Assembly (NCBI GenBank): GCA_955652195.1
Contig: CATPBC010000343.1
Location: 1-18,284 of the forward strand
Reading direction: 5' to 3'
Source of the DNA: an uncultured Xanthobacteraceae bacterium
GTDB taxonomy: Bacteria; Pseudomonadota; Alphaproteobacteria; Rhizobiales; Xanthobacteraceae
DNA length: 18,284 nt
The translations under genes were made by a program, and so were the position numbers. Below the pieces are notes generated by a model that saw only the letters and a list, made by a program, of their open reading frames with translations, was not told the origin of the DNA and searched no databases. Within the stretch, counting starts at the first letter, position 1. Each line of letters opens with the position of its first letter. This document shows, one piece after another, positions 8,024-16,026 of this stretch.

Positions 8024-9386
8024 TTCGCTCGCGGTCCGCTTGTTCCTGTGGGCCACGGCATGGACGGTGGTCATATTGATCATCACCGGAATTGCGCTGT
8101 CGACGCTTTATCGCCATGCCGTCGAGCGGGCGTTCGATCGGCGGTTGGACGTTTATCTGCGCACGCTAGTGGCGGACGTCGCCTCGCCCGAAGACAGTGG
8201 CGACAAATTTCCTCAATCGATCGGCGAGCCGCTGTTTGAATTGCCCCTGTCGGGCTGGTACTGGCAGGTAACCCGTCTCGACAGCAAAACGCCGGAGGTG
8301 CATTCCTCCCGTTCGTTATGGGATTCCAACCTGCCGCGTTTGGCGGCTGATCGGTCGGCAGCGGAGTCTGAATACCGTCAGGGCTACGCGCGCGGTCCCG
8401 AGGATCAGGATTTGCGCCTGGTCGAGCGCAGTATCGATCTCGGAGCCGACGGCCGCTACTTTGTAGCCGTAGCCGGCGACGCCTCGGAAATCGACGAGGA
8501 AACGCACAATTTCAACCGCGCAATCGTCATCACCTTCACCGCGCTCACGATGGCGCTGTTGTTGACCACTGCTTTGCAGGTACGGTTCGGTCTGGCTCCC
8601 TTAACGCGCATTTCCGAGAGTCTCGCCGCGATCCGCTCCGGCCGCGCCGAACGGTTGGAAGGCGAATTTCCGGTCGAAATTGCTCCGTTGGCGCGCGAAA
8701 CCAATGCGCTGATCGAGGCCAATCGGGAGATCGTCGAGCGCGCGCGCACCCATGTGGGTAATCTCGCCCACGCGCTCAAAACGCCGCTCTCGGTCATCGT
8801 CAACGAGGCGGCAACACAAGGCAGCGATTCGTTTGCGCAAAAAGTGCTCGAGCAGGCCGACATCATGCGCGATCAGGTGGCGCGCCAGCTCGAGCGGGCG
8901 CGTCTTGCCGCCCGCTCGACAAGGATTGGCGCGCTGGTCAATGTTCCGCCGGTCGTGACGGCGCTGGCCCGCAGCATGGAGAAGCTTCATCGCGAACGCG
9001 AGATCGCCATTGACGTCGACGTGCCCGAGCATGCGCACTTCCACGGCGAGCAGCAGGACCTTGAGGAAATGGTCGGCAATCTTGTCGACAACGGTTGCAA
9101 ATGGGCGCGGTCGCGGGTCGCAATCGAGGTTTTGGCCGATCAGCTGGCGGGCGAGGGCGAGAAGGCGGGGGTGCGTATCATCGTCGACGATGACGGGCCG
9201 GGTCTCTCGCCCAGCCAACGCGAGCAGGTCGCTTTGCGAGGCCAGCGCCTCGACGAGACCAAACCCGGCTCGGGCCTGGGATTGTCGATTGTGGTGGAGC
9301 TAGCCCGGCTCTATGGGGGTGTGCTCACGCTCGGCACCGCGCCGATCGGGGGCCTGCGCGCCGAACTGGCCTTGCCTGGCGGTTGA
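8013..9386 (+). CDS. feuQ: Membrane sensor histidine kinase, FeuQ/PhoQ-like
   Basis: This 457-residue inner-membrane kinase is the partner of the regulator encoded just before it. The first membrane helix is at about 12-32, the periplasmic sensor region at about 33-168 and the second helix at about 169-190, followed by a HAMP-like linker (FGLAPLTRISESLAAIRSG). The phospho-acceptor is His253 in LAHALKTPLSVI, the PhoQ-type variant of the H-box. The ATPase domain has the N-box NLVDNGCKWA (356-365), the G1 box DDDGPG (392-397) and the G2 box GSGLGLSIV (419-427). All catalytic elements are intact. The periplasmic part is the likely contact for the upstream PepSY protein or an envelope ligand. The start overlaps the regulator gene by 11 bases, so translation is coupled. 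Confidence 0.9.
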   Translation: MRTNSLAVRLFLWATAWTVVILIITGIALSTLYRHAVERAFDRRLDVYLRTLVADVASPEDSGDKFPQSIGEPLFELPLSGWYWQVTRLDSKTPEVHSSRSLWDSNLPRLAADRSAAESEYRQGYARGPEDQDLRLVERSIDLGADGRYFVAVAGDASEIDEETHNFNRAIVITFTALTMALLLTTALQVRFGLAPLTRISESLAAIRSGRAERLEGEFPVEIAPLARETNALIEANREIVERARTHVGNLAHALKTPLSVIVNEAATQGSDSFAQKVLEQADIMRDQVARQLERARLAARSTRIGALVNVPPVVTALARSMEKLHREREIAIDVDVPEHAHFHGEQQDLEEMVGNLVDNGCKWARSRVAIEVLADQLAGEGEKAGVRIIVDDDGPGLSPSQREQVALRGQRLDETKPGSGLGLSIVVELARLYGGVLTLGTAPIGGLRAELALPGG

Positions 9387-9525
9387 ATCTTCTCACAAAC
9401 TCAAAACCACACGCTTTGTCCCGCTTGCGTTCGATCGGATTGCGCGTGCACGATTAGCGGCGTAACTGCCAAAACACGCCGCCACGTGACCGCAAATCAA
9501 TGACAGATCAGCCGGGGAGTTCGCC

Positions 9526-10551
9526 ATGAAAGCAAGAATGAAAGTTACTCGACGCCATATGCTTGCCGGCGGCTCGATCCTACTGGCATCCGTCGCTGCG
9601 CCGCGCATTGTTCGCGCCCAGCAGGCGCAGTGGGTCTACAAATACGCCAACAATCTTCCAGAAGCGCACCCGATGAACGTTCGCGCTCGCGAGATGGCCG
9701 CGGCGATCAAACAGGAGACCAACGGCCGTTTCGATCTTCAGATCTTCCCGAGCAGCCAATTGGGATCGGACACCGATACGCTCAGCCAAATCCGCTCCGG
9801 TGGCGTCGAGTTCTTTACGCTTTCCGGCCTCATTCTATCGACGCTCGTTCCAGCGGCTTCGATCAACGGCATGGGCTTCGCCTTCGCCGATTACGACACG
9901 GTGTGGAAGGCGATGGACGGAGATCTCGGCGCCTACATCCGCGCTCAAATCGCCAAGGCAAACCTGATCGCCATGGAAAAGATTTGGGACAACGGCTTTC
10001 GTCAGACTACAACGAGCACCAAGCCGGTTGCGACGCCGGACGATTTCCGCGGCATGAAGCTGCGGGTCCCGCCGTCACCATTATGGACCTCGATGTTCAA
10101 GGCTTTCGATGCATCGCCGGCATCGATCAATTTCAACGAAGTCTATTCGGCGCTGCAGACTAAAATTGTCGACGGCCAGGAAAATCCGCTGGCAATCATC
10201 TCAACAGCCAAGCTCTATGAAGTGCAGAAATATTGTTCGCTGACCAATCACATGTGGGACGGCTTTTGGTTCTTGGCCAATCAACGCGCTTGGCAAAACC
10301 TGCCGGACGATGTCCGCACCATCGTGGCCAAGCACATCAACGCCGCCGGTCTGAAGGAGCGCGACGATGTCGCCAAGCTCAACGCCAGCTTGCAGCAGGA
10401 CTTGGCCGCGAAGGGCCTTATTTTTAATCGGCCCGATCCCGCGCCATTCCGCAGCAAGCTTCGTGCCGCCGGCTTTTACACTGAATGGAAGAGCAAATAT
10501 GGCGAGGAAGCATGGAGCCTCCTGGAGAAATCGGTGGGTAAGCTCGCGTGA
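9526..10551 (+). CDS. TRAP transporter solute-binding protein (DctP family)
   Basis: This 341-residue periplasmic protein binds a carboxylate for a TRAP transporter. The N-terminus (TRRHMLAGGS, then a hydrophobic stretch to RIVRA at about 31) resembles a Tat signal, suggesting export in folded form. The mature part has the DctP hallmarks: YKYANNLPEAHPMN near the start, FPSSQLGSDTDTLSQIRSGGVEF, the carboxylate-clamping arginine (Arg180 in MKLRVPPSP) and VDGQENPL (215-222). GGGGAG six bases before the ATG is a strong ribosome site. A second ATG at 9538 is possible. The stop overlaps the GTG of the fused permease (GTGA). The intact Arg180 supports an organic acid ligand. Nearby ligase and dehydrogenase genes suggest it is then CoA-activated and oxidised, but its identity is not visible. 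Confidence 0.93.
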   Translation: MKARMKVTRRHMLAGGSILLASVAAPRIVRAQQAQWVYKYANNLPEAHPMNVRAREMAAAIKQETNGRFDLQIFPSSQLGSDTDTLSQIRSGGVEFFTLSGLILSTLVPAASINGMGFAFADYDTVWKAMDGDLGAYIRAQIAKANLIAMEKIWDNGFRQTTTSTKPVATPDDFRGMKLRVPPSPLWTSMFKAFDASPASINFNEVYSALQTKIVDGQENPLAIISTAKLYEVQKYCSLTNHMWDGFWFLANQRAWQNLPDDVRTIVAKHINAAGLKERDDVAKLNASLQQDLAAKGLIFNRPDPAPFRSKLRAAGFYTEWKSKYGEEAWSLLEKSVGKLA

Positions 10552-12434
10552 TCGCCGATACCGGGTCGCCAGCTCTCCGGCCATCTCATGACGGTGCGAT
10601 CACGGCGCGATCGGTGACTGTGGCGATCGAGTCCTCGGTCGGCTCGGCAGTCGAAATTGCGGCGGCGGGTCTGGTCATTGCCGAAATTGCAATCTTGTTT
10701 GGCGGCGTGATCTCCCGCTACGTCTTCGACCGACCGCTGGTTTGGTCGGATGAGCTGGCCTCGACACTGTTCTTGTGGCTGGCAATGCTCGGCGCGGTAA
10801 TCGCGTTCCACCGCGACGAACATATGCGCATGACGGCGTGTGTCGGCATGTTGCCCGGGCCGGCGCGCGCTCTGCTGGACAGCCTCGCGACCGGCGCCTC
10901 GCTGGCCTTTCTGCTGCTGATCGTTTGGCCCGCCTTCCAGTATGCCAGCGACGAACTGCCGATCACGACTTCCGCGTTGCAGATCACTGATGCATGGCGG
11001 GCGGCCGCGCTGCCAGCCGGAATTGGATTGATGATCGTCTTTGCGCTGTTGCGGTTGACCCGTGCTGCATCCGCCAAAGCGATTATTTTGTCGCTCGGCC
11101 TGATTGCACTGGTGGTAGTGCTGTTCTGGCTTGGCGCACCATTGTTTCATCGGCTCGGCAATCTCAATCTGCTGATCTTTTTTGTCGGGGTGGTCGCTAC
11201 CGCAGTTTTCGCCGGCGTGCCGATCGCATTCGCTTTCGGCTTGGCGATATTCGGTTACCTCGCCTTGGCGACCCACACCCCGCTGATGGTGCTGGTCGGG
11301 CGCATGGACGAAGGCATGAGCCACCTCATTTTGCTTGCCGTTCCGCTCTTTGTGTTTCTCGGATTGCTCATCGAGATGACCGGGATGGCTCGCGCATTAG
11401 TTGGTTTTTTGGCCGACCTGTTAGGCCATGTCCGCGGCGGACTGCATTTTGTTCTCGTTGCCGGCATGTATTTGGTATCCGGCATTTCCGGCTCGAAGGC
11501 CGCCGACATGGCCGCGGTCGCACCCGTCCTGTTTCCCGAAATGAAGGCACGCGGCGCCAAACCCGGTGATCTGGTTGCGCTGTTATCGGCGACCGGCGCG
11601 CAAACCGAGACCATTCCACCGAGTTTGGTTCTTATTACCATCGGCTCAGTGACCGGCGTGTCGATTGCGGCGCTCTTCACCGGCGGGCTTCTGCCGGCAA
11701 TCGTGCTCGCTTGTTTGTTGTGTTTTGTGATCCGCTGGCGATACCGCGACGAGGATCTCAACCAGGTCACCCGCGCCAGTAAACGCGAGATCCTCCGCAG
11801 CTTTGTCGTCGCCCTGCCGGCCCTCGCGCTGCCCTTTCTGATCCGGGCGGCGGTTGTCGAGGGTGTCGCCACCGCGACCGAAGTTTCGACGATTGGCATC
11901 GTTTATTCCGTCGCCGCCGGGCTTGTCGTTTATCGGCGCTTCGACTGGGCGGCGGTGCGGCCGATGCTGGTGTCAACCGCTTGTCTCTCGGGAGCGATCC
12001 TCCTCATCATTGGCACGGCGACGGCGATGGCCTGGGGCCTAACCCAATCCGGTTTCTCGCGTACGCTCGCTGCGGCAATGACCGGCTTGCCTGGCGGTGC
12101 AGTCAGTTTCATGGCCGCCTCAATCGCTGCCTTCGTTGTGCTGGGCTCCGTGCTGGAAGGTATTCCGGCCATCGTGCTGTTCGGACCGCTTTTGTTTCCT
12201 ATCGCCAAGGCGGTCGGCATCCACGAGGTGCATTACGCGATGGTCGTGATCCTCGCGATGGGCATCGGCCTGTTCGCGCCGCCGTTCGGTGTTGGATATT
12301 ATGCCGCCTGCGCAATCGGCCGGGTCGAGCCGGTCGCCGGCATGCGGCCGATCTGTGGCTACCTGCTCGCGCTGGTGATCGGAACGGTCATCGTCGCGGC
12401 CGTGCCGTGGATCTCGATCGGTTTCCTCGACTGA
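10548..12434 (+). CDS. Fused TRAP transporter permease (DctQ-DctM)
   Basis: This 628-residue inner-membrane protein joins the small and large TRAP permease subunits, which are often separate proteins. The DctQ part (about 30-170) has four hydrophobic helices and the signature SRYVFDRPLVWSDELA (56-71). After a linking helix (about 178-198), the DctM part (about 205-625) shows AGVPIAFAFG, AVPLFVFLGLLIE, SGISGSKAADMAAV (311-324) and TETIPPS (353-359). It couples sodium or proton entry to uptake of the acid delivered by the solute-binding protein upstream. The start is a GTG overlapping the previous stop by four bases, implying coupled translation. Some 23 polar residues precede the first hydrophobic stretch, so a GTG further in (10617) is a weaker alternative. 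Confidence 0.93.
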   Translation: MIADTGSPALRPSHDGAITARSVTVAIESSVGSAVEIAAAGLVIAEIAILFGGVISRYVFDRPLVWSDELASTLFLWLAMLGAVIAFHRDEHMRMTACVGMLPGPARALLDSLATGASLAFLLLIVWPAFQYASDELPITTSALQITDAWRAAALPAGIGLMIVFALLRLTRAASAKAIILSLGLIALVVVLFWLGAPLFHRLGNLNLLIFFVGVVATAVFAGVPIAFAFGLAIFGYLALATHTPLMVLVGRMDEGMSHLILLAVPLFVFLGLLIEMTGMARALVGFLADLLGHVRGGLHFVLVAGMYLVSGISGSKAADMAAVAPVLFPEMKARGAKPGDLVALLSATGAQTETIPPSLVLITIGSVTGVSIAALFTGGLLPAIVLACLLCFVIRWRYRDEDLNQVTRASKREILRSFVVALPALALPFLIRAAVVEGVATATEVSTIGIVYSVAAGLVVYRRFDWAAVRPMLVSTACLSGAILLIIGTATAMAWGLTQSGFSRTLAAAMTGLPGGAVSFMAASIAAFVVLGSVLEGIPAIVLFGPLLFPIAKAVGIHEVHYAMVVILAMGIGLFAPPFGVGYYAACAIGRVEPVAGMRPICGYLLALVIGTVIVAAVPWISIGFLD

Positions 12435-12452
12435 ACCTTACGGAGACCGGAG

Positions 12453-14075
12453 ATGAGCGCAGACGTTCCGAAATGCGGCCTCGCGCCGTGCTCGCGGCGC
12501 GTCATGAACCTTGCGCATTTTTTACGGCAATCCGCAAAACGATATCCGAACGAAATTGCTCTGGTCTGGGGCGAGCAGACCTGGACTTGGGCACAAGTGG
12601 ATGCCCGCGTCGATGCCACAGCGGCCGCACTTACCGCGCGCGGGGTGGGCAAGGGGGACCGCGTCCTGGTGCAGGCGAAGAATTCGAATCAATTTCTCGA
12701 ATCGATGTTCGTCTGTTTTCGGCTCGGCGCCGTTTGGGTACCGACGAATTTTCGTTTGACGGCCGAGGAGGTCGCTTATCTCGCCCGCGCCAGCGGCGCT
12801 ACGGCAATGATTTGTGGCGGCGAATTCGCCGACCATGCGCGCACTGCAATGGAGCAGGGGATTAAATTTGTAATCTCGATCGGAACCTCAAACTTTGGCG
12901 ACGATTATGATGCGCTGGTCGCCGCGCATCAGGGGCGCCTCGTCCCTGTTGCCGAAGTCGACCGCGACGATCCGTGCTGGTTCTTTTTCACCTCGGGCAC
13001 GACCGGGCGACCGAAAGCGGCCGTGCTGACGCATGGCCAGATGGGCTTCGTCGTCACCAATCATCTGTGCGATCTGATGCCCGGCACTACACAGCGCGAT
13101 GTTTCGCTTGCGGTCGCGCCGCTTTCCCACGGCGCCGGCATTCATGCGCTTGCGCAAGTCGCGCGCGGAGCGAAGACCGTGCTGCCGTCGGGCGATAGGT
13201 TCGACCCCGAGGAAGCGTGGCGGCTGATCGAGCAGTGGCGCGTGACCAACATGTTCACGGTGCCCACGATCTTGAAAATGCTCGCCGAGCATCCGGCCGC
13301 CGAGAAATACGATCACTCATCGTTACGGTATGTGATCTATGCCGGTGCGCCGATGTATCGCGAAGATCAGAAACGGGCCTTGGCCAAGCTCGGAAAAGTT
13401 CTCGTCCAGTATTTCGGTTTGGGTGAGGTGACCGGCAACATCACCGTATTGCCAACCAACATGCACGATCCGGAGGACGGGCCCGAGGTCAAGATCGGTA
13501 CCTGCGGTTTTGAGCGCACCGGAATGCAAATTTCAATTCAAGATGAAAGCGGCCGCGAGCTTTCGTCCGGCGAAACAGGCGAGATATGCGTGTGCGGACT
13601 TGCCGTCTTTGCCGGGTACTACGACAATCCGGAAGCCAACGCGAAGGCATTCCACAATGGTTGGTTTCGCACCGGCGATCTGGGCTATCTCGACGAACAG
13701 GGCTTTCTCTACATCACCGGCCGCGCCTCCGACATGTATATTTCCGGCGGATCGAACGTCTACCCGCGCGAGATCGAAGAGAAGATGCTGACGCATCCGG
13801 CCATCGCCGAGGTCGCGATCGTCGGCGTGGCCGACAAGTTGTGGGGCGAAGTCGGCATCGCAGTGTGCGTGCTACGGCCGGATGTGGAGCTTAACGAGCG
13901 CGAATTGCTGGCATGGCTCGCACCGAAAGTGGCTCGATACAAGCTTCCCAAGCGCGTGTTTTTTTGGGACGAGTTGCCTAGGTCAGGCTATGGCAAGATC
14001 ACCAAAAATATGATTCGCGCAGAGCTTGAAGCGCGGGACTGTCTGCGCTCCGAGAAAACCGCGGCCGAGGCGTAA
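12453..14075 (+). CDS. Acyl-CoA synthetase (AMP-forming, ANL superfamily)
   Basis: This 540-residue enzyme converts a carboxylic acid, ATP and CoA to acyl-CoA through an acyl-adenylate. The core motifs are complete: phosphate loop TSGTTGRPK (180-188), YFGLGEVTG with Glu325, RTGDLGYLD with Asp409, and ITGRASDMYISGG with Arg424. NVYPREIEE follows, and catalytic Lys515 in GYGKITKN lies in the swivelling C-terminal domain. There is no signal peptide, so it is cytosolic. GGAG seven bases before ATG 12453 supports that start; ATG 12504 (MNLAHFLRQ) is nearer to typical family starts but lacks a ribosome site. It follows the TRAP permease by 18 bases and precedes the dehydrogenase by 5, so it probably activates the imported acid. 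Substrate cannot be read from the sequence. Confidence 0.93.
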   Translation: MSADVPKCGLAPCSRRVMNLAHFLRQSAKRYPNEIALVWGEQTWTWAQVDARVDATAAALTARGVGKGDRVLVQAKNSNQFLESMFVCFRLGAVWVPTNFRLTAEEVAYLARASGATAMICGGEFADHARTAMEQGIKFVISIGTSNFGDDYDALVAAHQGRLVPVAEVDRDDPCWFFFTSGTTGRPKAAVLTHGQMGFVVTNHLCDLMPGTTQRDVSLAVAPLSHGAGIHALAQVARGAKTVLPSGDRFDPEEAWRLIEQWRVTNMFTVPTILKMLAEHPAAEKYDHSSLRYVIYAGAPMYREDQKRALAKLGKVLVQYFGLGEVTGNITVLPTNMHDPEDGPEVKIGTCGFERTGMQISIQDESGRELSSGETGEICVCGLAVFAGYYDNPEANAKAFHNGWFRTGDLGYLDEQGFLYITGRASDMYISGGSNVYPREIEEKMLTHPAIAEVAIVGVADKLWGEVGIAVCVLRPDVELNERELLAWLAPKVARYKLPKRVFFWDELPRSGYGKITKNMIRAELEARDCLRSEKTAAEA

Positions 14076-14080
14076 ATGCC

Positions 14081-14854
14081 ATGAGTAACGCCATGAGCAC
14101 GGCGCCCGCAATCCTCGTAACCGGCGGCGCCTCAGGAATTGGGTTTGCCGTAGTCGATGCCGTTCTCGCCGAGGGCTGGCGCGCAATTTGTGCCGATGTC
14201 AGCGAACCCAATCTCGCATCGGCGCGCGAAAAGCTCGGGCACCGCGCCGAACTGCGCTTCGAGCATCTTGATGTCGCCGATGAGGACGCGGTTGTAAGCG
14301 CGGTGGCAACCTGCGAACGGGAATTTGGCCCGCTCGCTGGGATCGTCAATTCCGCCGGAATCGCTCGCGACATCCCAGCGCTCGAGACCAGTGCGAAAAT
14401 CTTCCGCCAGGTTCTCGATGTAAATCTGCTCGGGACTTTCCTTGTCGCGCGCGAAGCGGCAAAAGCAATGCGCGGGCGCGGCGACGGCGCCATTGTCAAC
14501 CTGGCATCGGTCTCAGGGCTTGTGGGCAATCAGGGCCGCACGGCTTATGGCTCATCCAAAGGCGGCGTCATCGTAATGACCCAGGTCCTGGCGCTCGAGT
14601 TCGCGCCACTTGGCATTCGCGTCAATGCGATTGCACCGGGACCGATAGACACGCCGATGGTGAAAGAAATGCACTCGGAGAAAGCTCGCGCGGCCTGGAT
14701 CGACCTCGTTCCGCAACAGCGCTACGGCACCCCTGCCGACGTCGCGAGCGCTGCGGTCTTTTTGCTCGATGCGCGCAAATCCGGCTATGTGACCGGCCAG
14801 ACAATTTGTGTCGACGGCGGCTTTACTGCGACGCGCTTGAGGACTTCTGGTTAA
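14081..14854 (+). CDS. Short-chain dehydrogenase/reductase (SDR), classical type
   Basis: This 257-residue NAD(P)-dependent oxidoreductase has the classical SDR set: dinucleotide loop TGGASGIG (14-21), NSAGIA (90-95), the DVNLLGTF helix start, and the catalytic Ser143, Tyr156 and Lys160 in NLASVSG and YGSSK. PGPID follows at about 186-190, and the family C-terminus CVDGGFTATR is present. Asp39 after the second strand (CADV) favours NAD(H) over NADP(H). It starts five bases after the ligase stop, so it belongs to the same operon and probably oxidises a hydroxyacyl or alcohol intermediate. An ATG at 14093 is an alternative start. Its stop codon overlaps the stop of the opposing MetE-like gene within one TTAA. 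Confidence 0.93.
   Translation: MSNAMSTAPAILVTGGASGIGFAVVDAVLAEGWRAICADVSEPNLASAREKLGHRAELRFEHLDVADEDAVVSAVATCEREFGPLAGIVNSAGIARDIPALETSAKIFRQVLDVNLLGTFLVAREAAKAMRGRGDGAIVNLASVSGLVGNQGRTAYGSSKGGVIVMTQVLALEFAPLGIRVNAIAPGPIDTPMVKEMHSEKARAAWIDLVPQQRYGTPADVASAAVFLLDARKSGYVTGQTICVDGGFTATRLRTSG
14851..14854. other. Overlapping convergent stop codons in TTAA
   Basis: The plus-strand TAA (14852-14854) of the dehydrogenase gene and the minus-strand TAA (read from 14853-14851) of the MetE-like gene share the palindrome TTAA. There is no spacer for a terminator between the two units, so their transcripts must overlap at the ends unless they stop inside the opposite gene. Confidence 0.9.
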
Positions 14855-16002
14855 TTCCGCCACAGTTGTTTTGAGGCAATGCGGGCGCCGTCGGACAACG
14901 CCTTGAGTTTCGCCCAGACGATCGACGGATGCACTTCCTTCGAGCCCGCGAAAGTGGCGAAGCCGCAATCGGATCCGGCGATCACGTTTTCGCGGCCGAC
15001 GATATCCGCGTAGCGCACGATACGCTCGGCGACGAGCTCCGGATGCTCGACGAGAATGGTCGAGTGCGAGATGACGCCCGGAATGAGGATTTTACCTTCT
15101 GGAAGCTTCACATTCTTCCACACCTTCCATTCATGCTCATGCCGCGGGTTTGCGGCTTCGAAGGAATAGGCGCCGGCACGGATTTTCAGGATGATGTCCA
15201 CGATATCCTTGAGCTCCATGTCATGGATGCGTGGACCCATATTGATGCCGTAACAGGTGTGAAAGCGGATCTTCTCAGGCGGTATGTCGCGTAGAGCGTG
15301 ATTGAGCGCGGCGACGCGCACTTCCGCCCATTTGCAACAGTCGGCGACGCTCGCCTCGGGATGTAGGATGTAATAGGTGACGAGACGCGGATCGTCGATC
15401 TGCACCAGGAAACCGGCATCGACGATTGCGTGGTATTCTTCGCGCATCGCTTCCGCGATGGCAAAAACGTATTCCTCCTGTGACTCGTAATAGGCGTTTT
15501 TTTGCCAGTCCTCGACGTTCGACGGCGAGATTGCCGGCATAAAAGCTTCTTCGACGGCAACGCCTTGCAGTGCCGCTTTGAGATTGGCGATGTCGCGTTT
15601 GAGCTGCGCGTGGCCTTTATAAGTGATCGGCCCCGTACAGATCATGTGGGTATGGGTCGAGGCCGGATGGGTCTGCGCGTAGAATTCGGGGAAGGAAAGG
15701 CCCTCGCGTGAACTGGCCCACTGGTTGCGCGGCCCGGCGCGCGTGTCGACCTCATAGCCGCCGAGCCGTTCGTTGACGTAGCTGACGAAGCTCGGCTTGC
15801 CATATTCGCCATCGTCGACGACGTCGATGCCGAGCTCGGCTTGGCGGCGCACGATCTCGCTCACCGCATTGCGCAGCCGTTCGGCGCTGCTGCGCTGCTC
15901 GAACATCGCGCTGTCGCCGCTCTTGAAGAGATCGAGGAATTCCGGCGGACGCGGCAGGCTGCCCGCATGGGTGGTCAGAATGCGGTCGACGCTATGTTTC
16001 AT
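14851..16002 (-). CDS. MetE C-terminal-domain-like, zinc-dependent methyl/alkyl transferase
   Basis: This 383-residue protein matches the catalytic half of cobalamin-independent methionine synthase, as in the YxjG-like and 'methionine synthase II' families. It lacks the N-terminal domain that the roughly 750-residue MetE needs. The expected zinc ligands are present: His248 and Cys250 in RFHTCYG, Glu282 in YSFEAANPR and Cys346 in AGSDCGFAT. The N-terminus HAGSLPRPPEFLDL is the usual first strand. The fold activates a thiol for alkylation, so it could move a methyl group or, as in epoxyalkane:coenzyme M transferase (same superfamily, similar size), open another electrophile. The acceptor is unknown. 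It lies 24 bases after a Bug-type binding protein on the same strand and tail to tail with the ligase-dehydrogenase operon, which favours a catabolic role over methionine synthesis. Confidence 0.88.
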   Translation of the reverse strand: MKHSVDRILTTHAGSLPRPPEFLDLFKSGDSAMFEQRSSAERLRNAVSEIVRRQAELGIDVVDDGEYGKPSFVSYVNERLGGYEVDTRAGPRNQWASSREGLSFPEFYAQTHPASTHTHMICTGPITYKGHAQLKRDIANLKAALQGVAVEEAFMPAISPSNVEDWQKNAYYESQEEYVFAIAEAMREEYHAIVDAGFLVQIDDPRLVTYYILHPEASVADCCKWAEVRVAALNHALRDIPPEKIRFHTCYGINMGPRIHDMELKDIVDIILKIRAGAYSFEAANPRHEHEWKVWKNVKLPEGKILIPGVISHSTILVEHPELVAERIVRYADIVGRENVIAGSDCGFATFAGSKEVHPSIVWAKLKALSDGARIASKQLWRN

Positions 16003-16026
16003 CGTCCAGGCCGATCCCGCTGTCGC

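Noticed and set aside
9440-9455. Palindrome CGTGCACG upstream of the TRAP operon, considered as an operator
   Set aside because: An 8-base palindrome in GC-rich DNA is not unusual, and there is no second half-site or other support.
10476-11324. Minus-strand frame of 282 codons opposite the DctQ part
   Set aside because: Gln/Arg-rich translation antisense to a membrane protein, which is a common artefact.
11981-12865. Plus-strand frame of 294 codons bridging the TRAP permease and ligase genes
   Set aside because: Both overlapped genes have complete motifs in their own frames. This frame is arginine- and glycine-rich and shows no recognisable domain.
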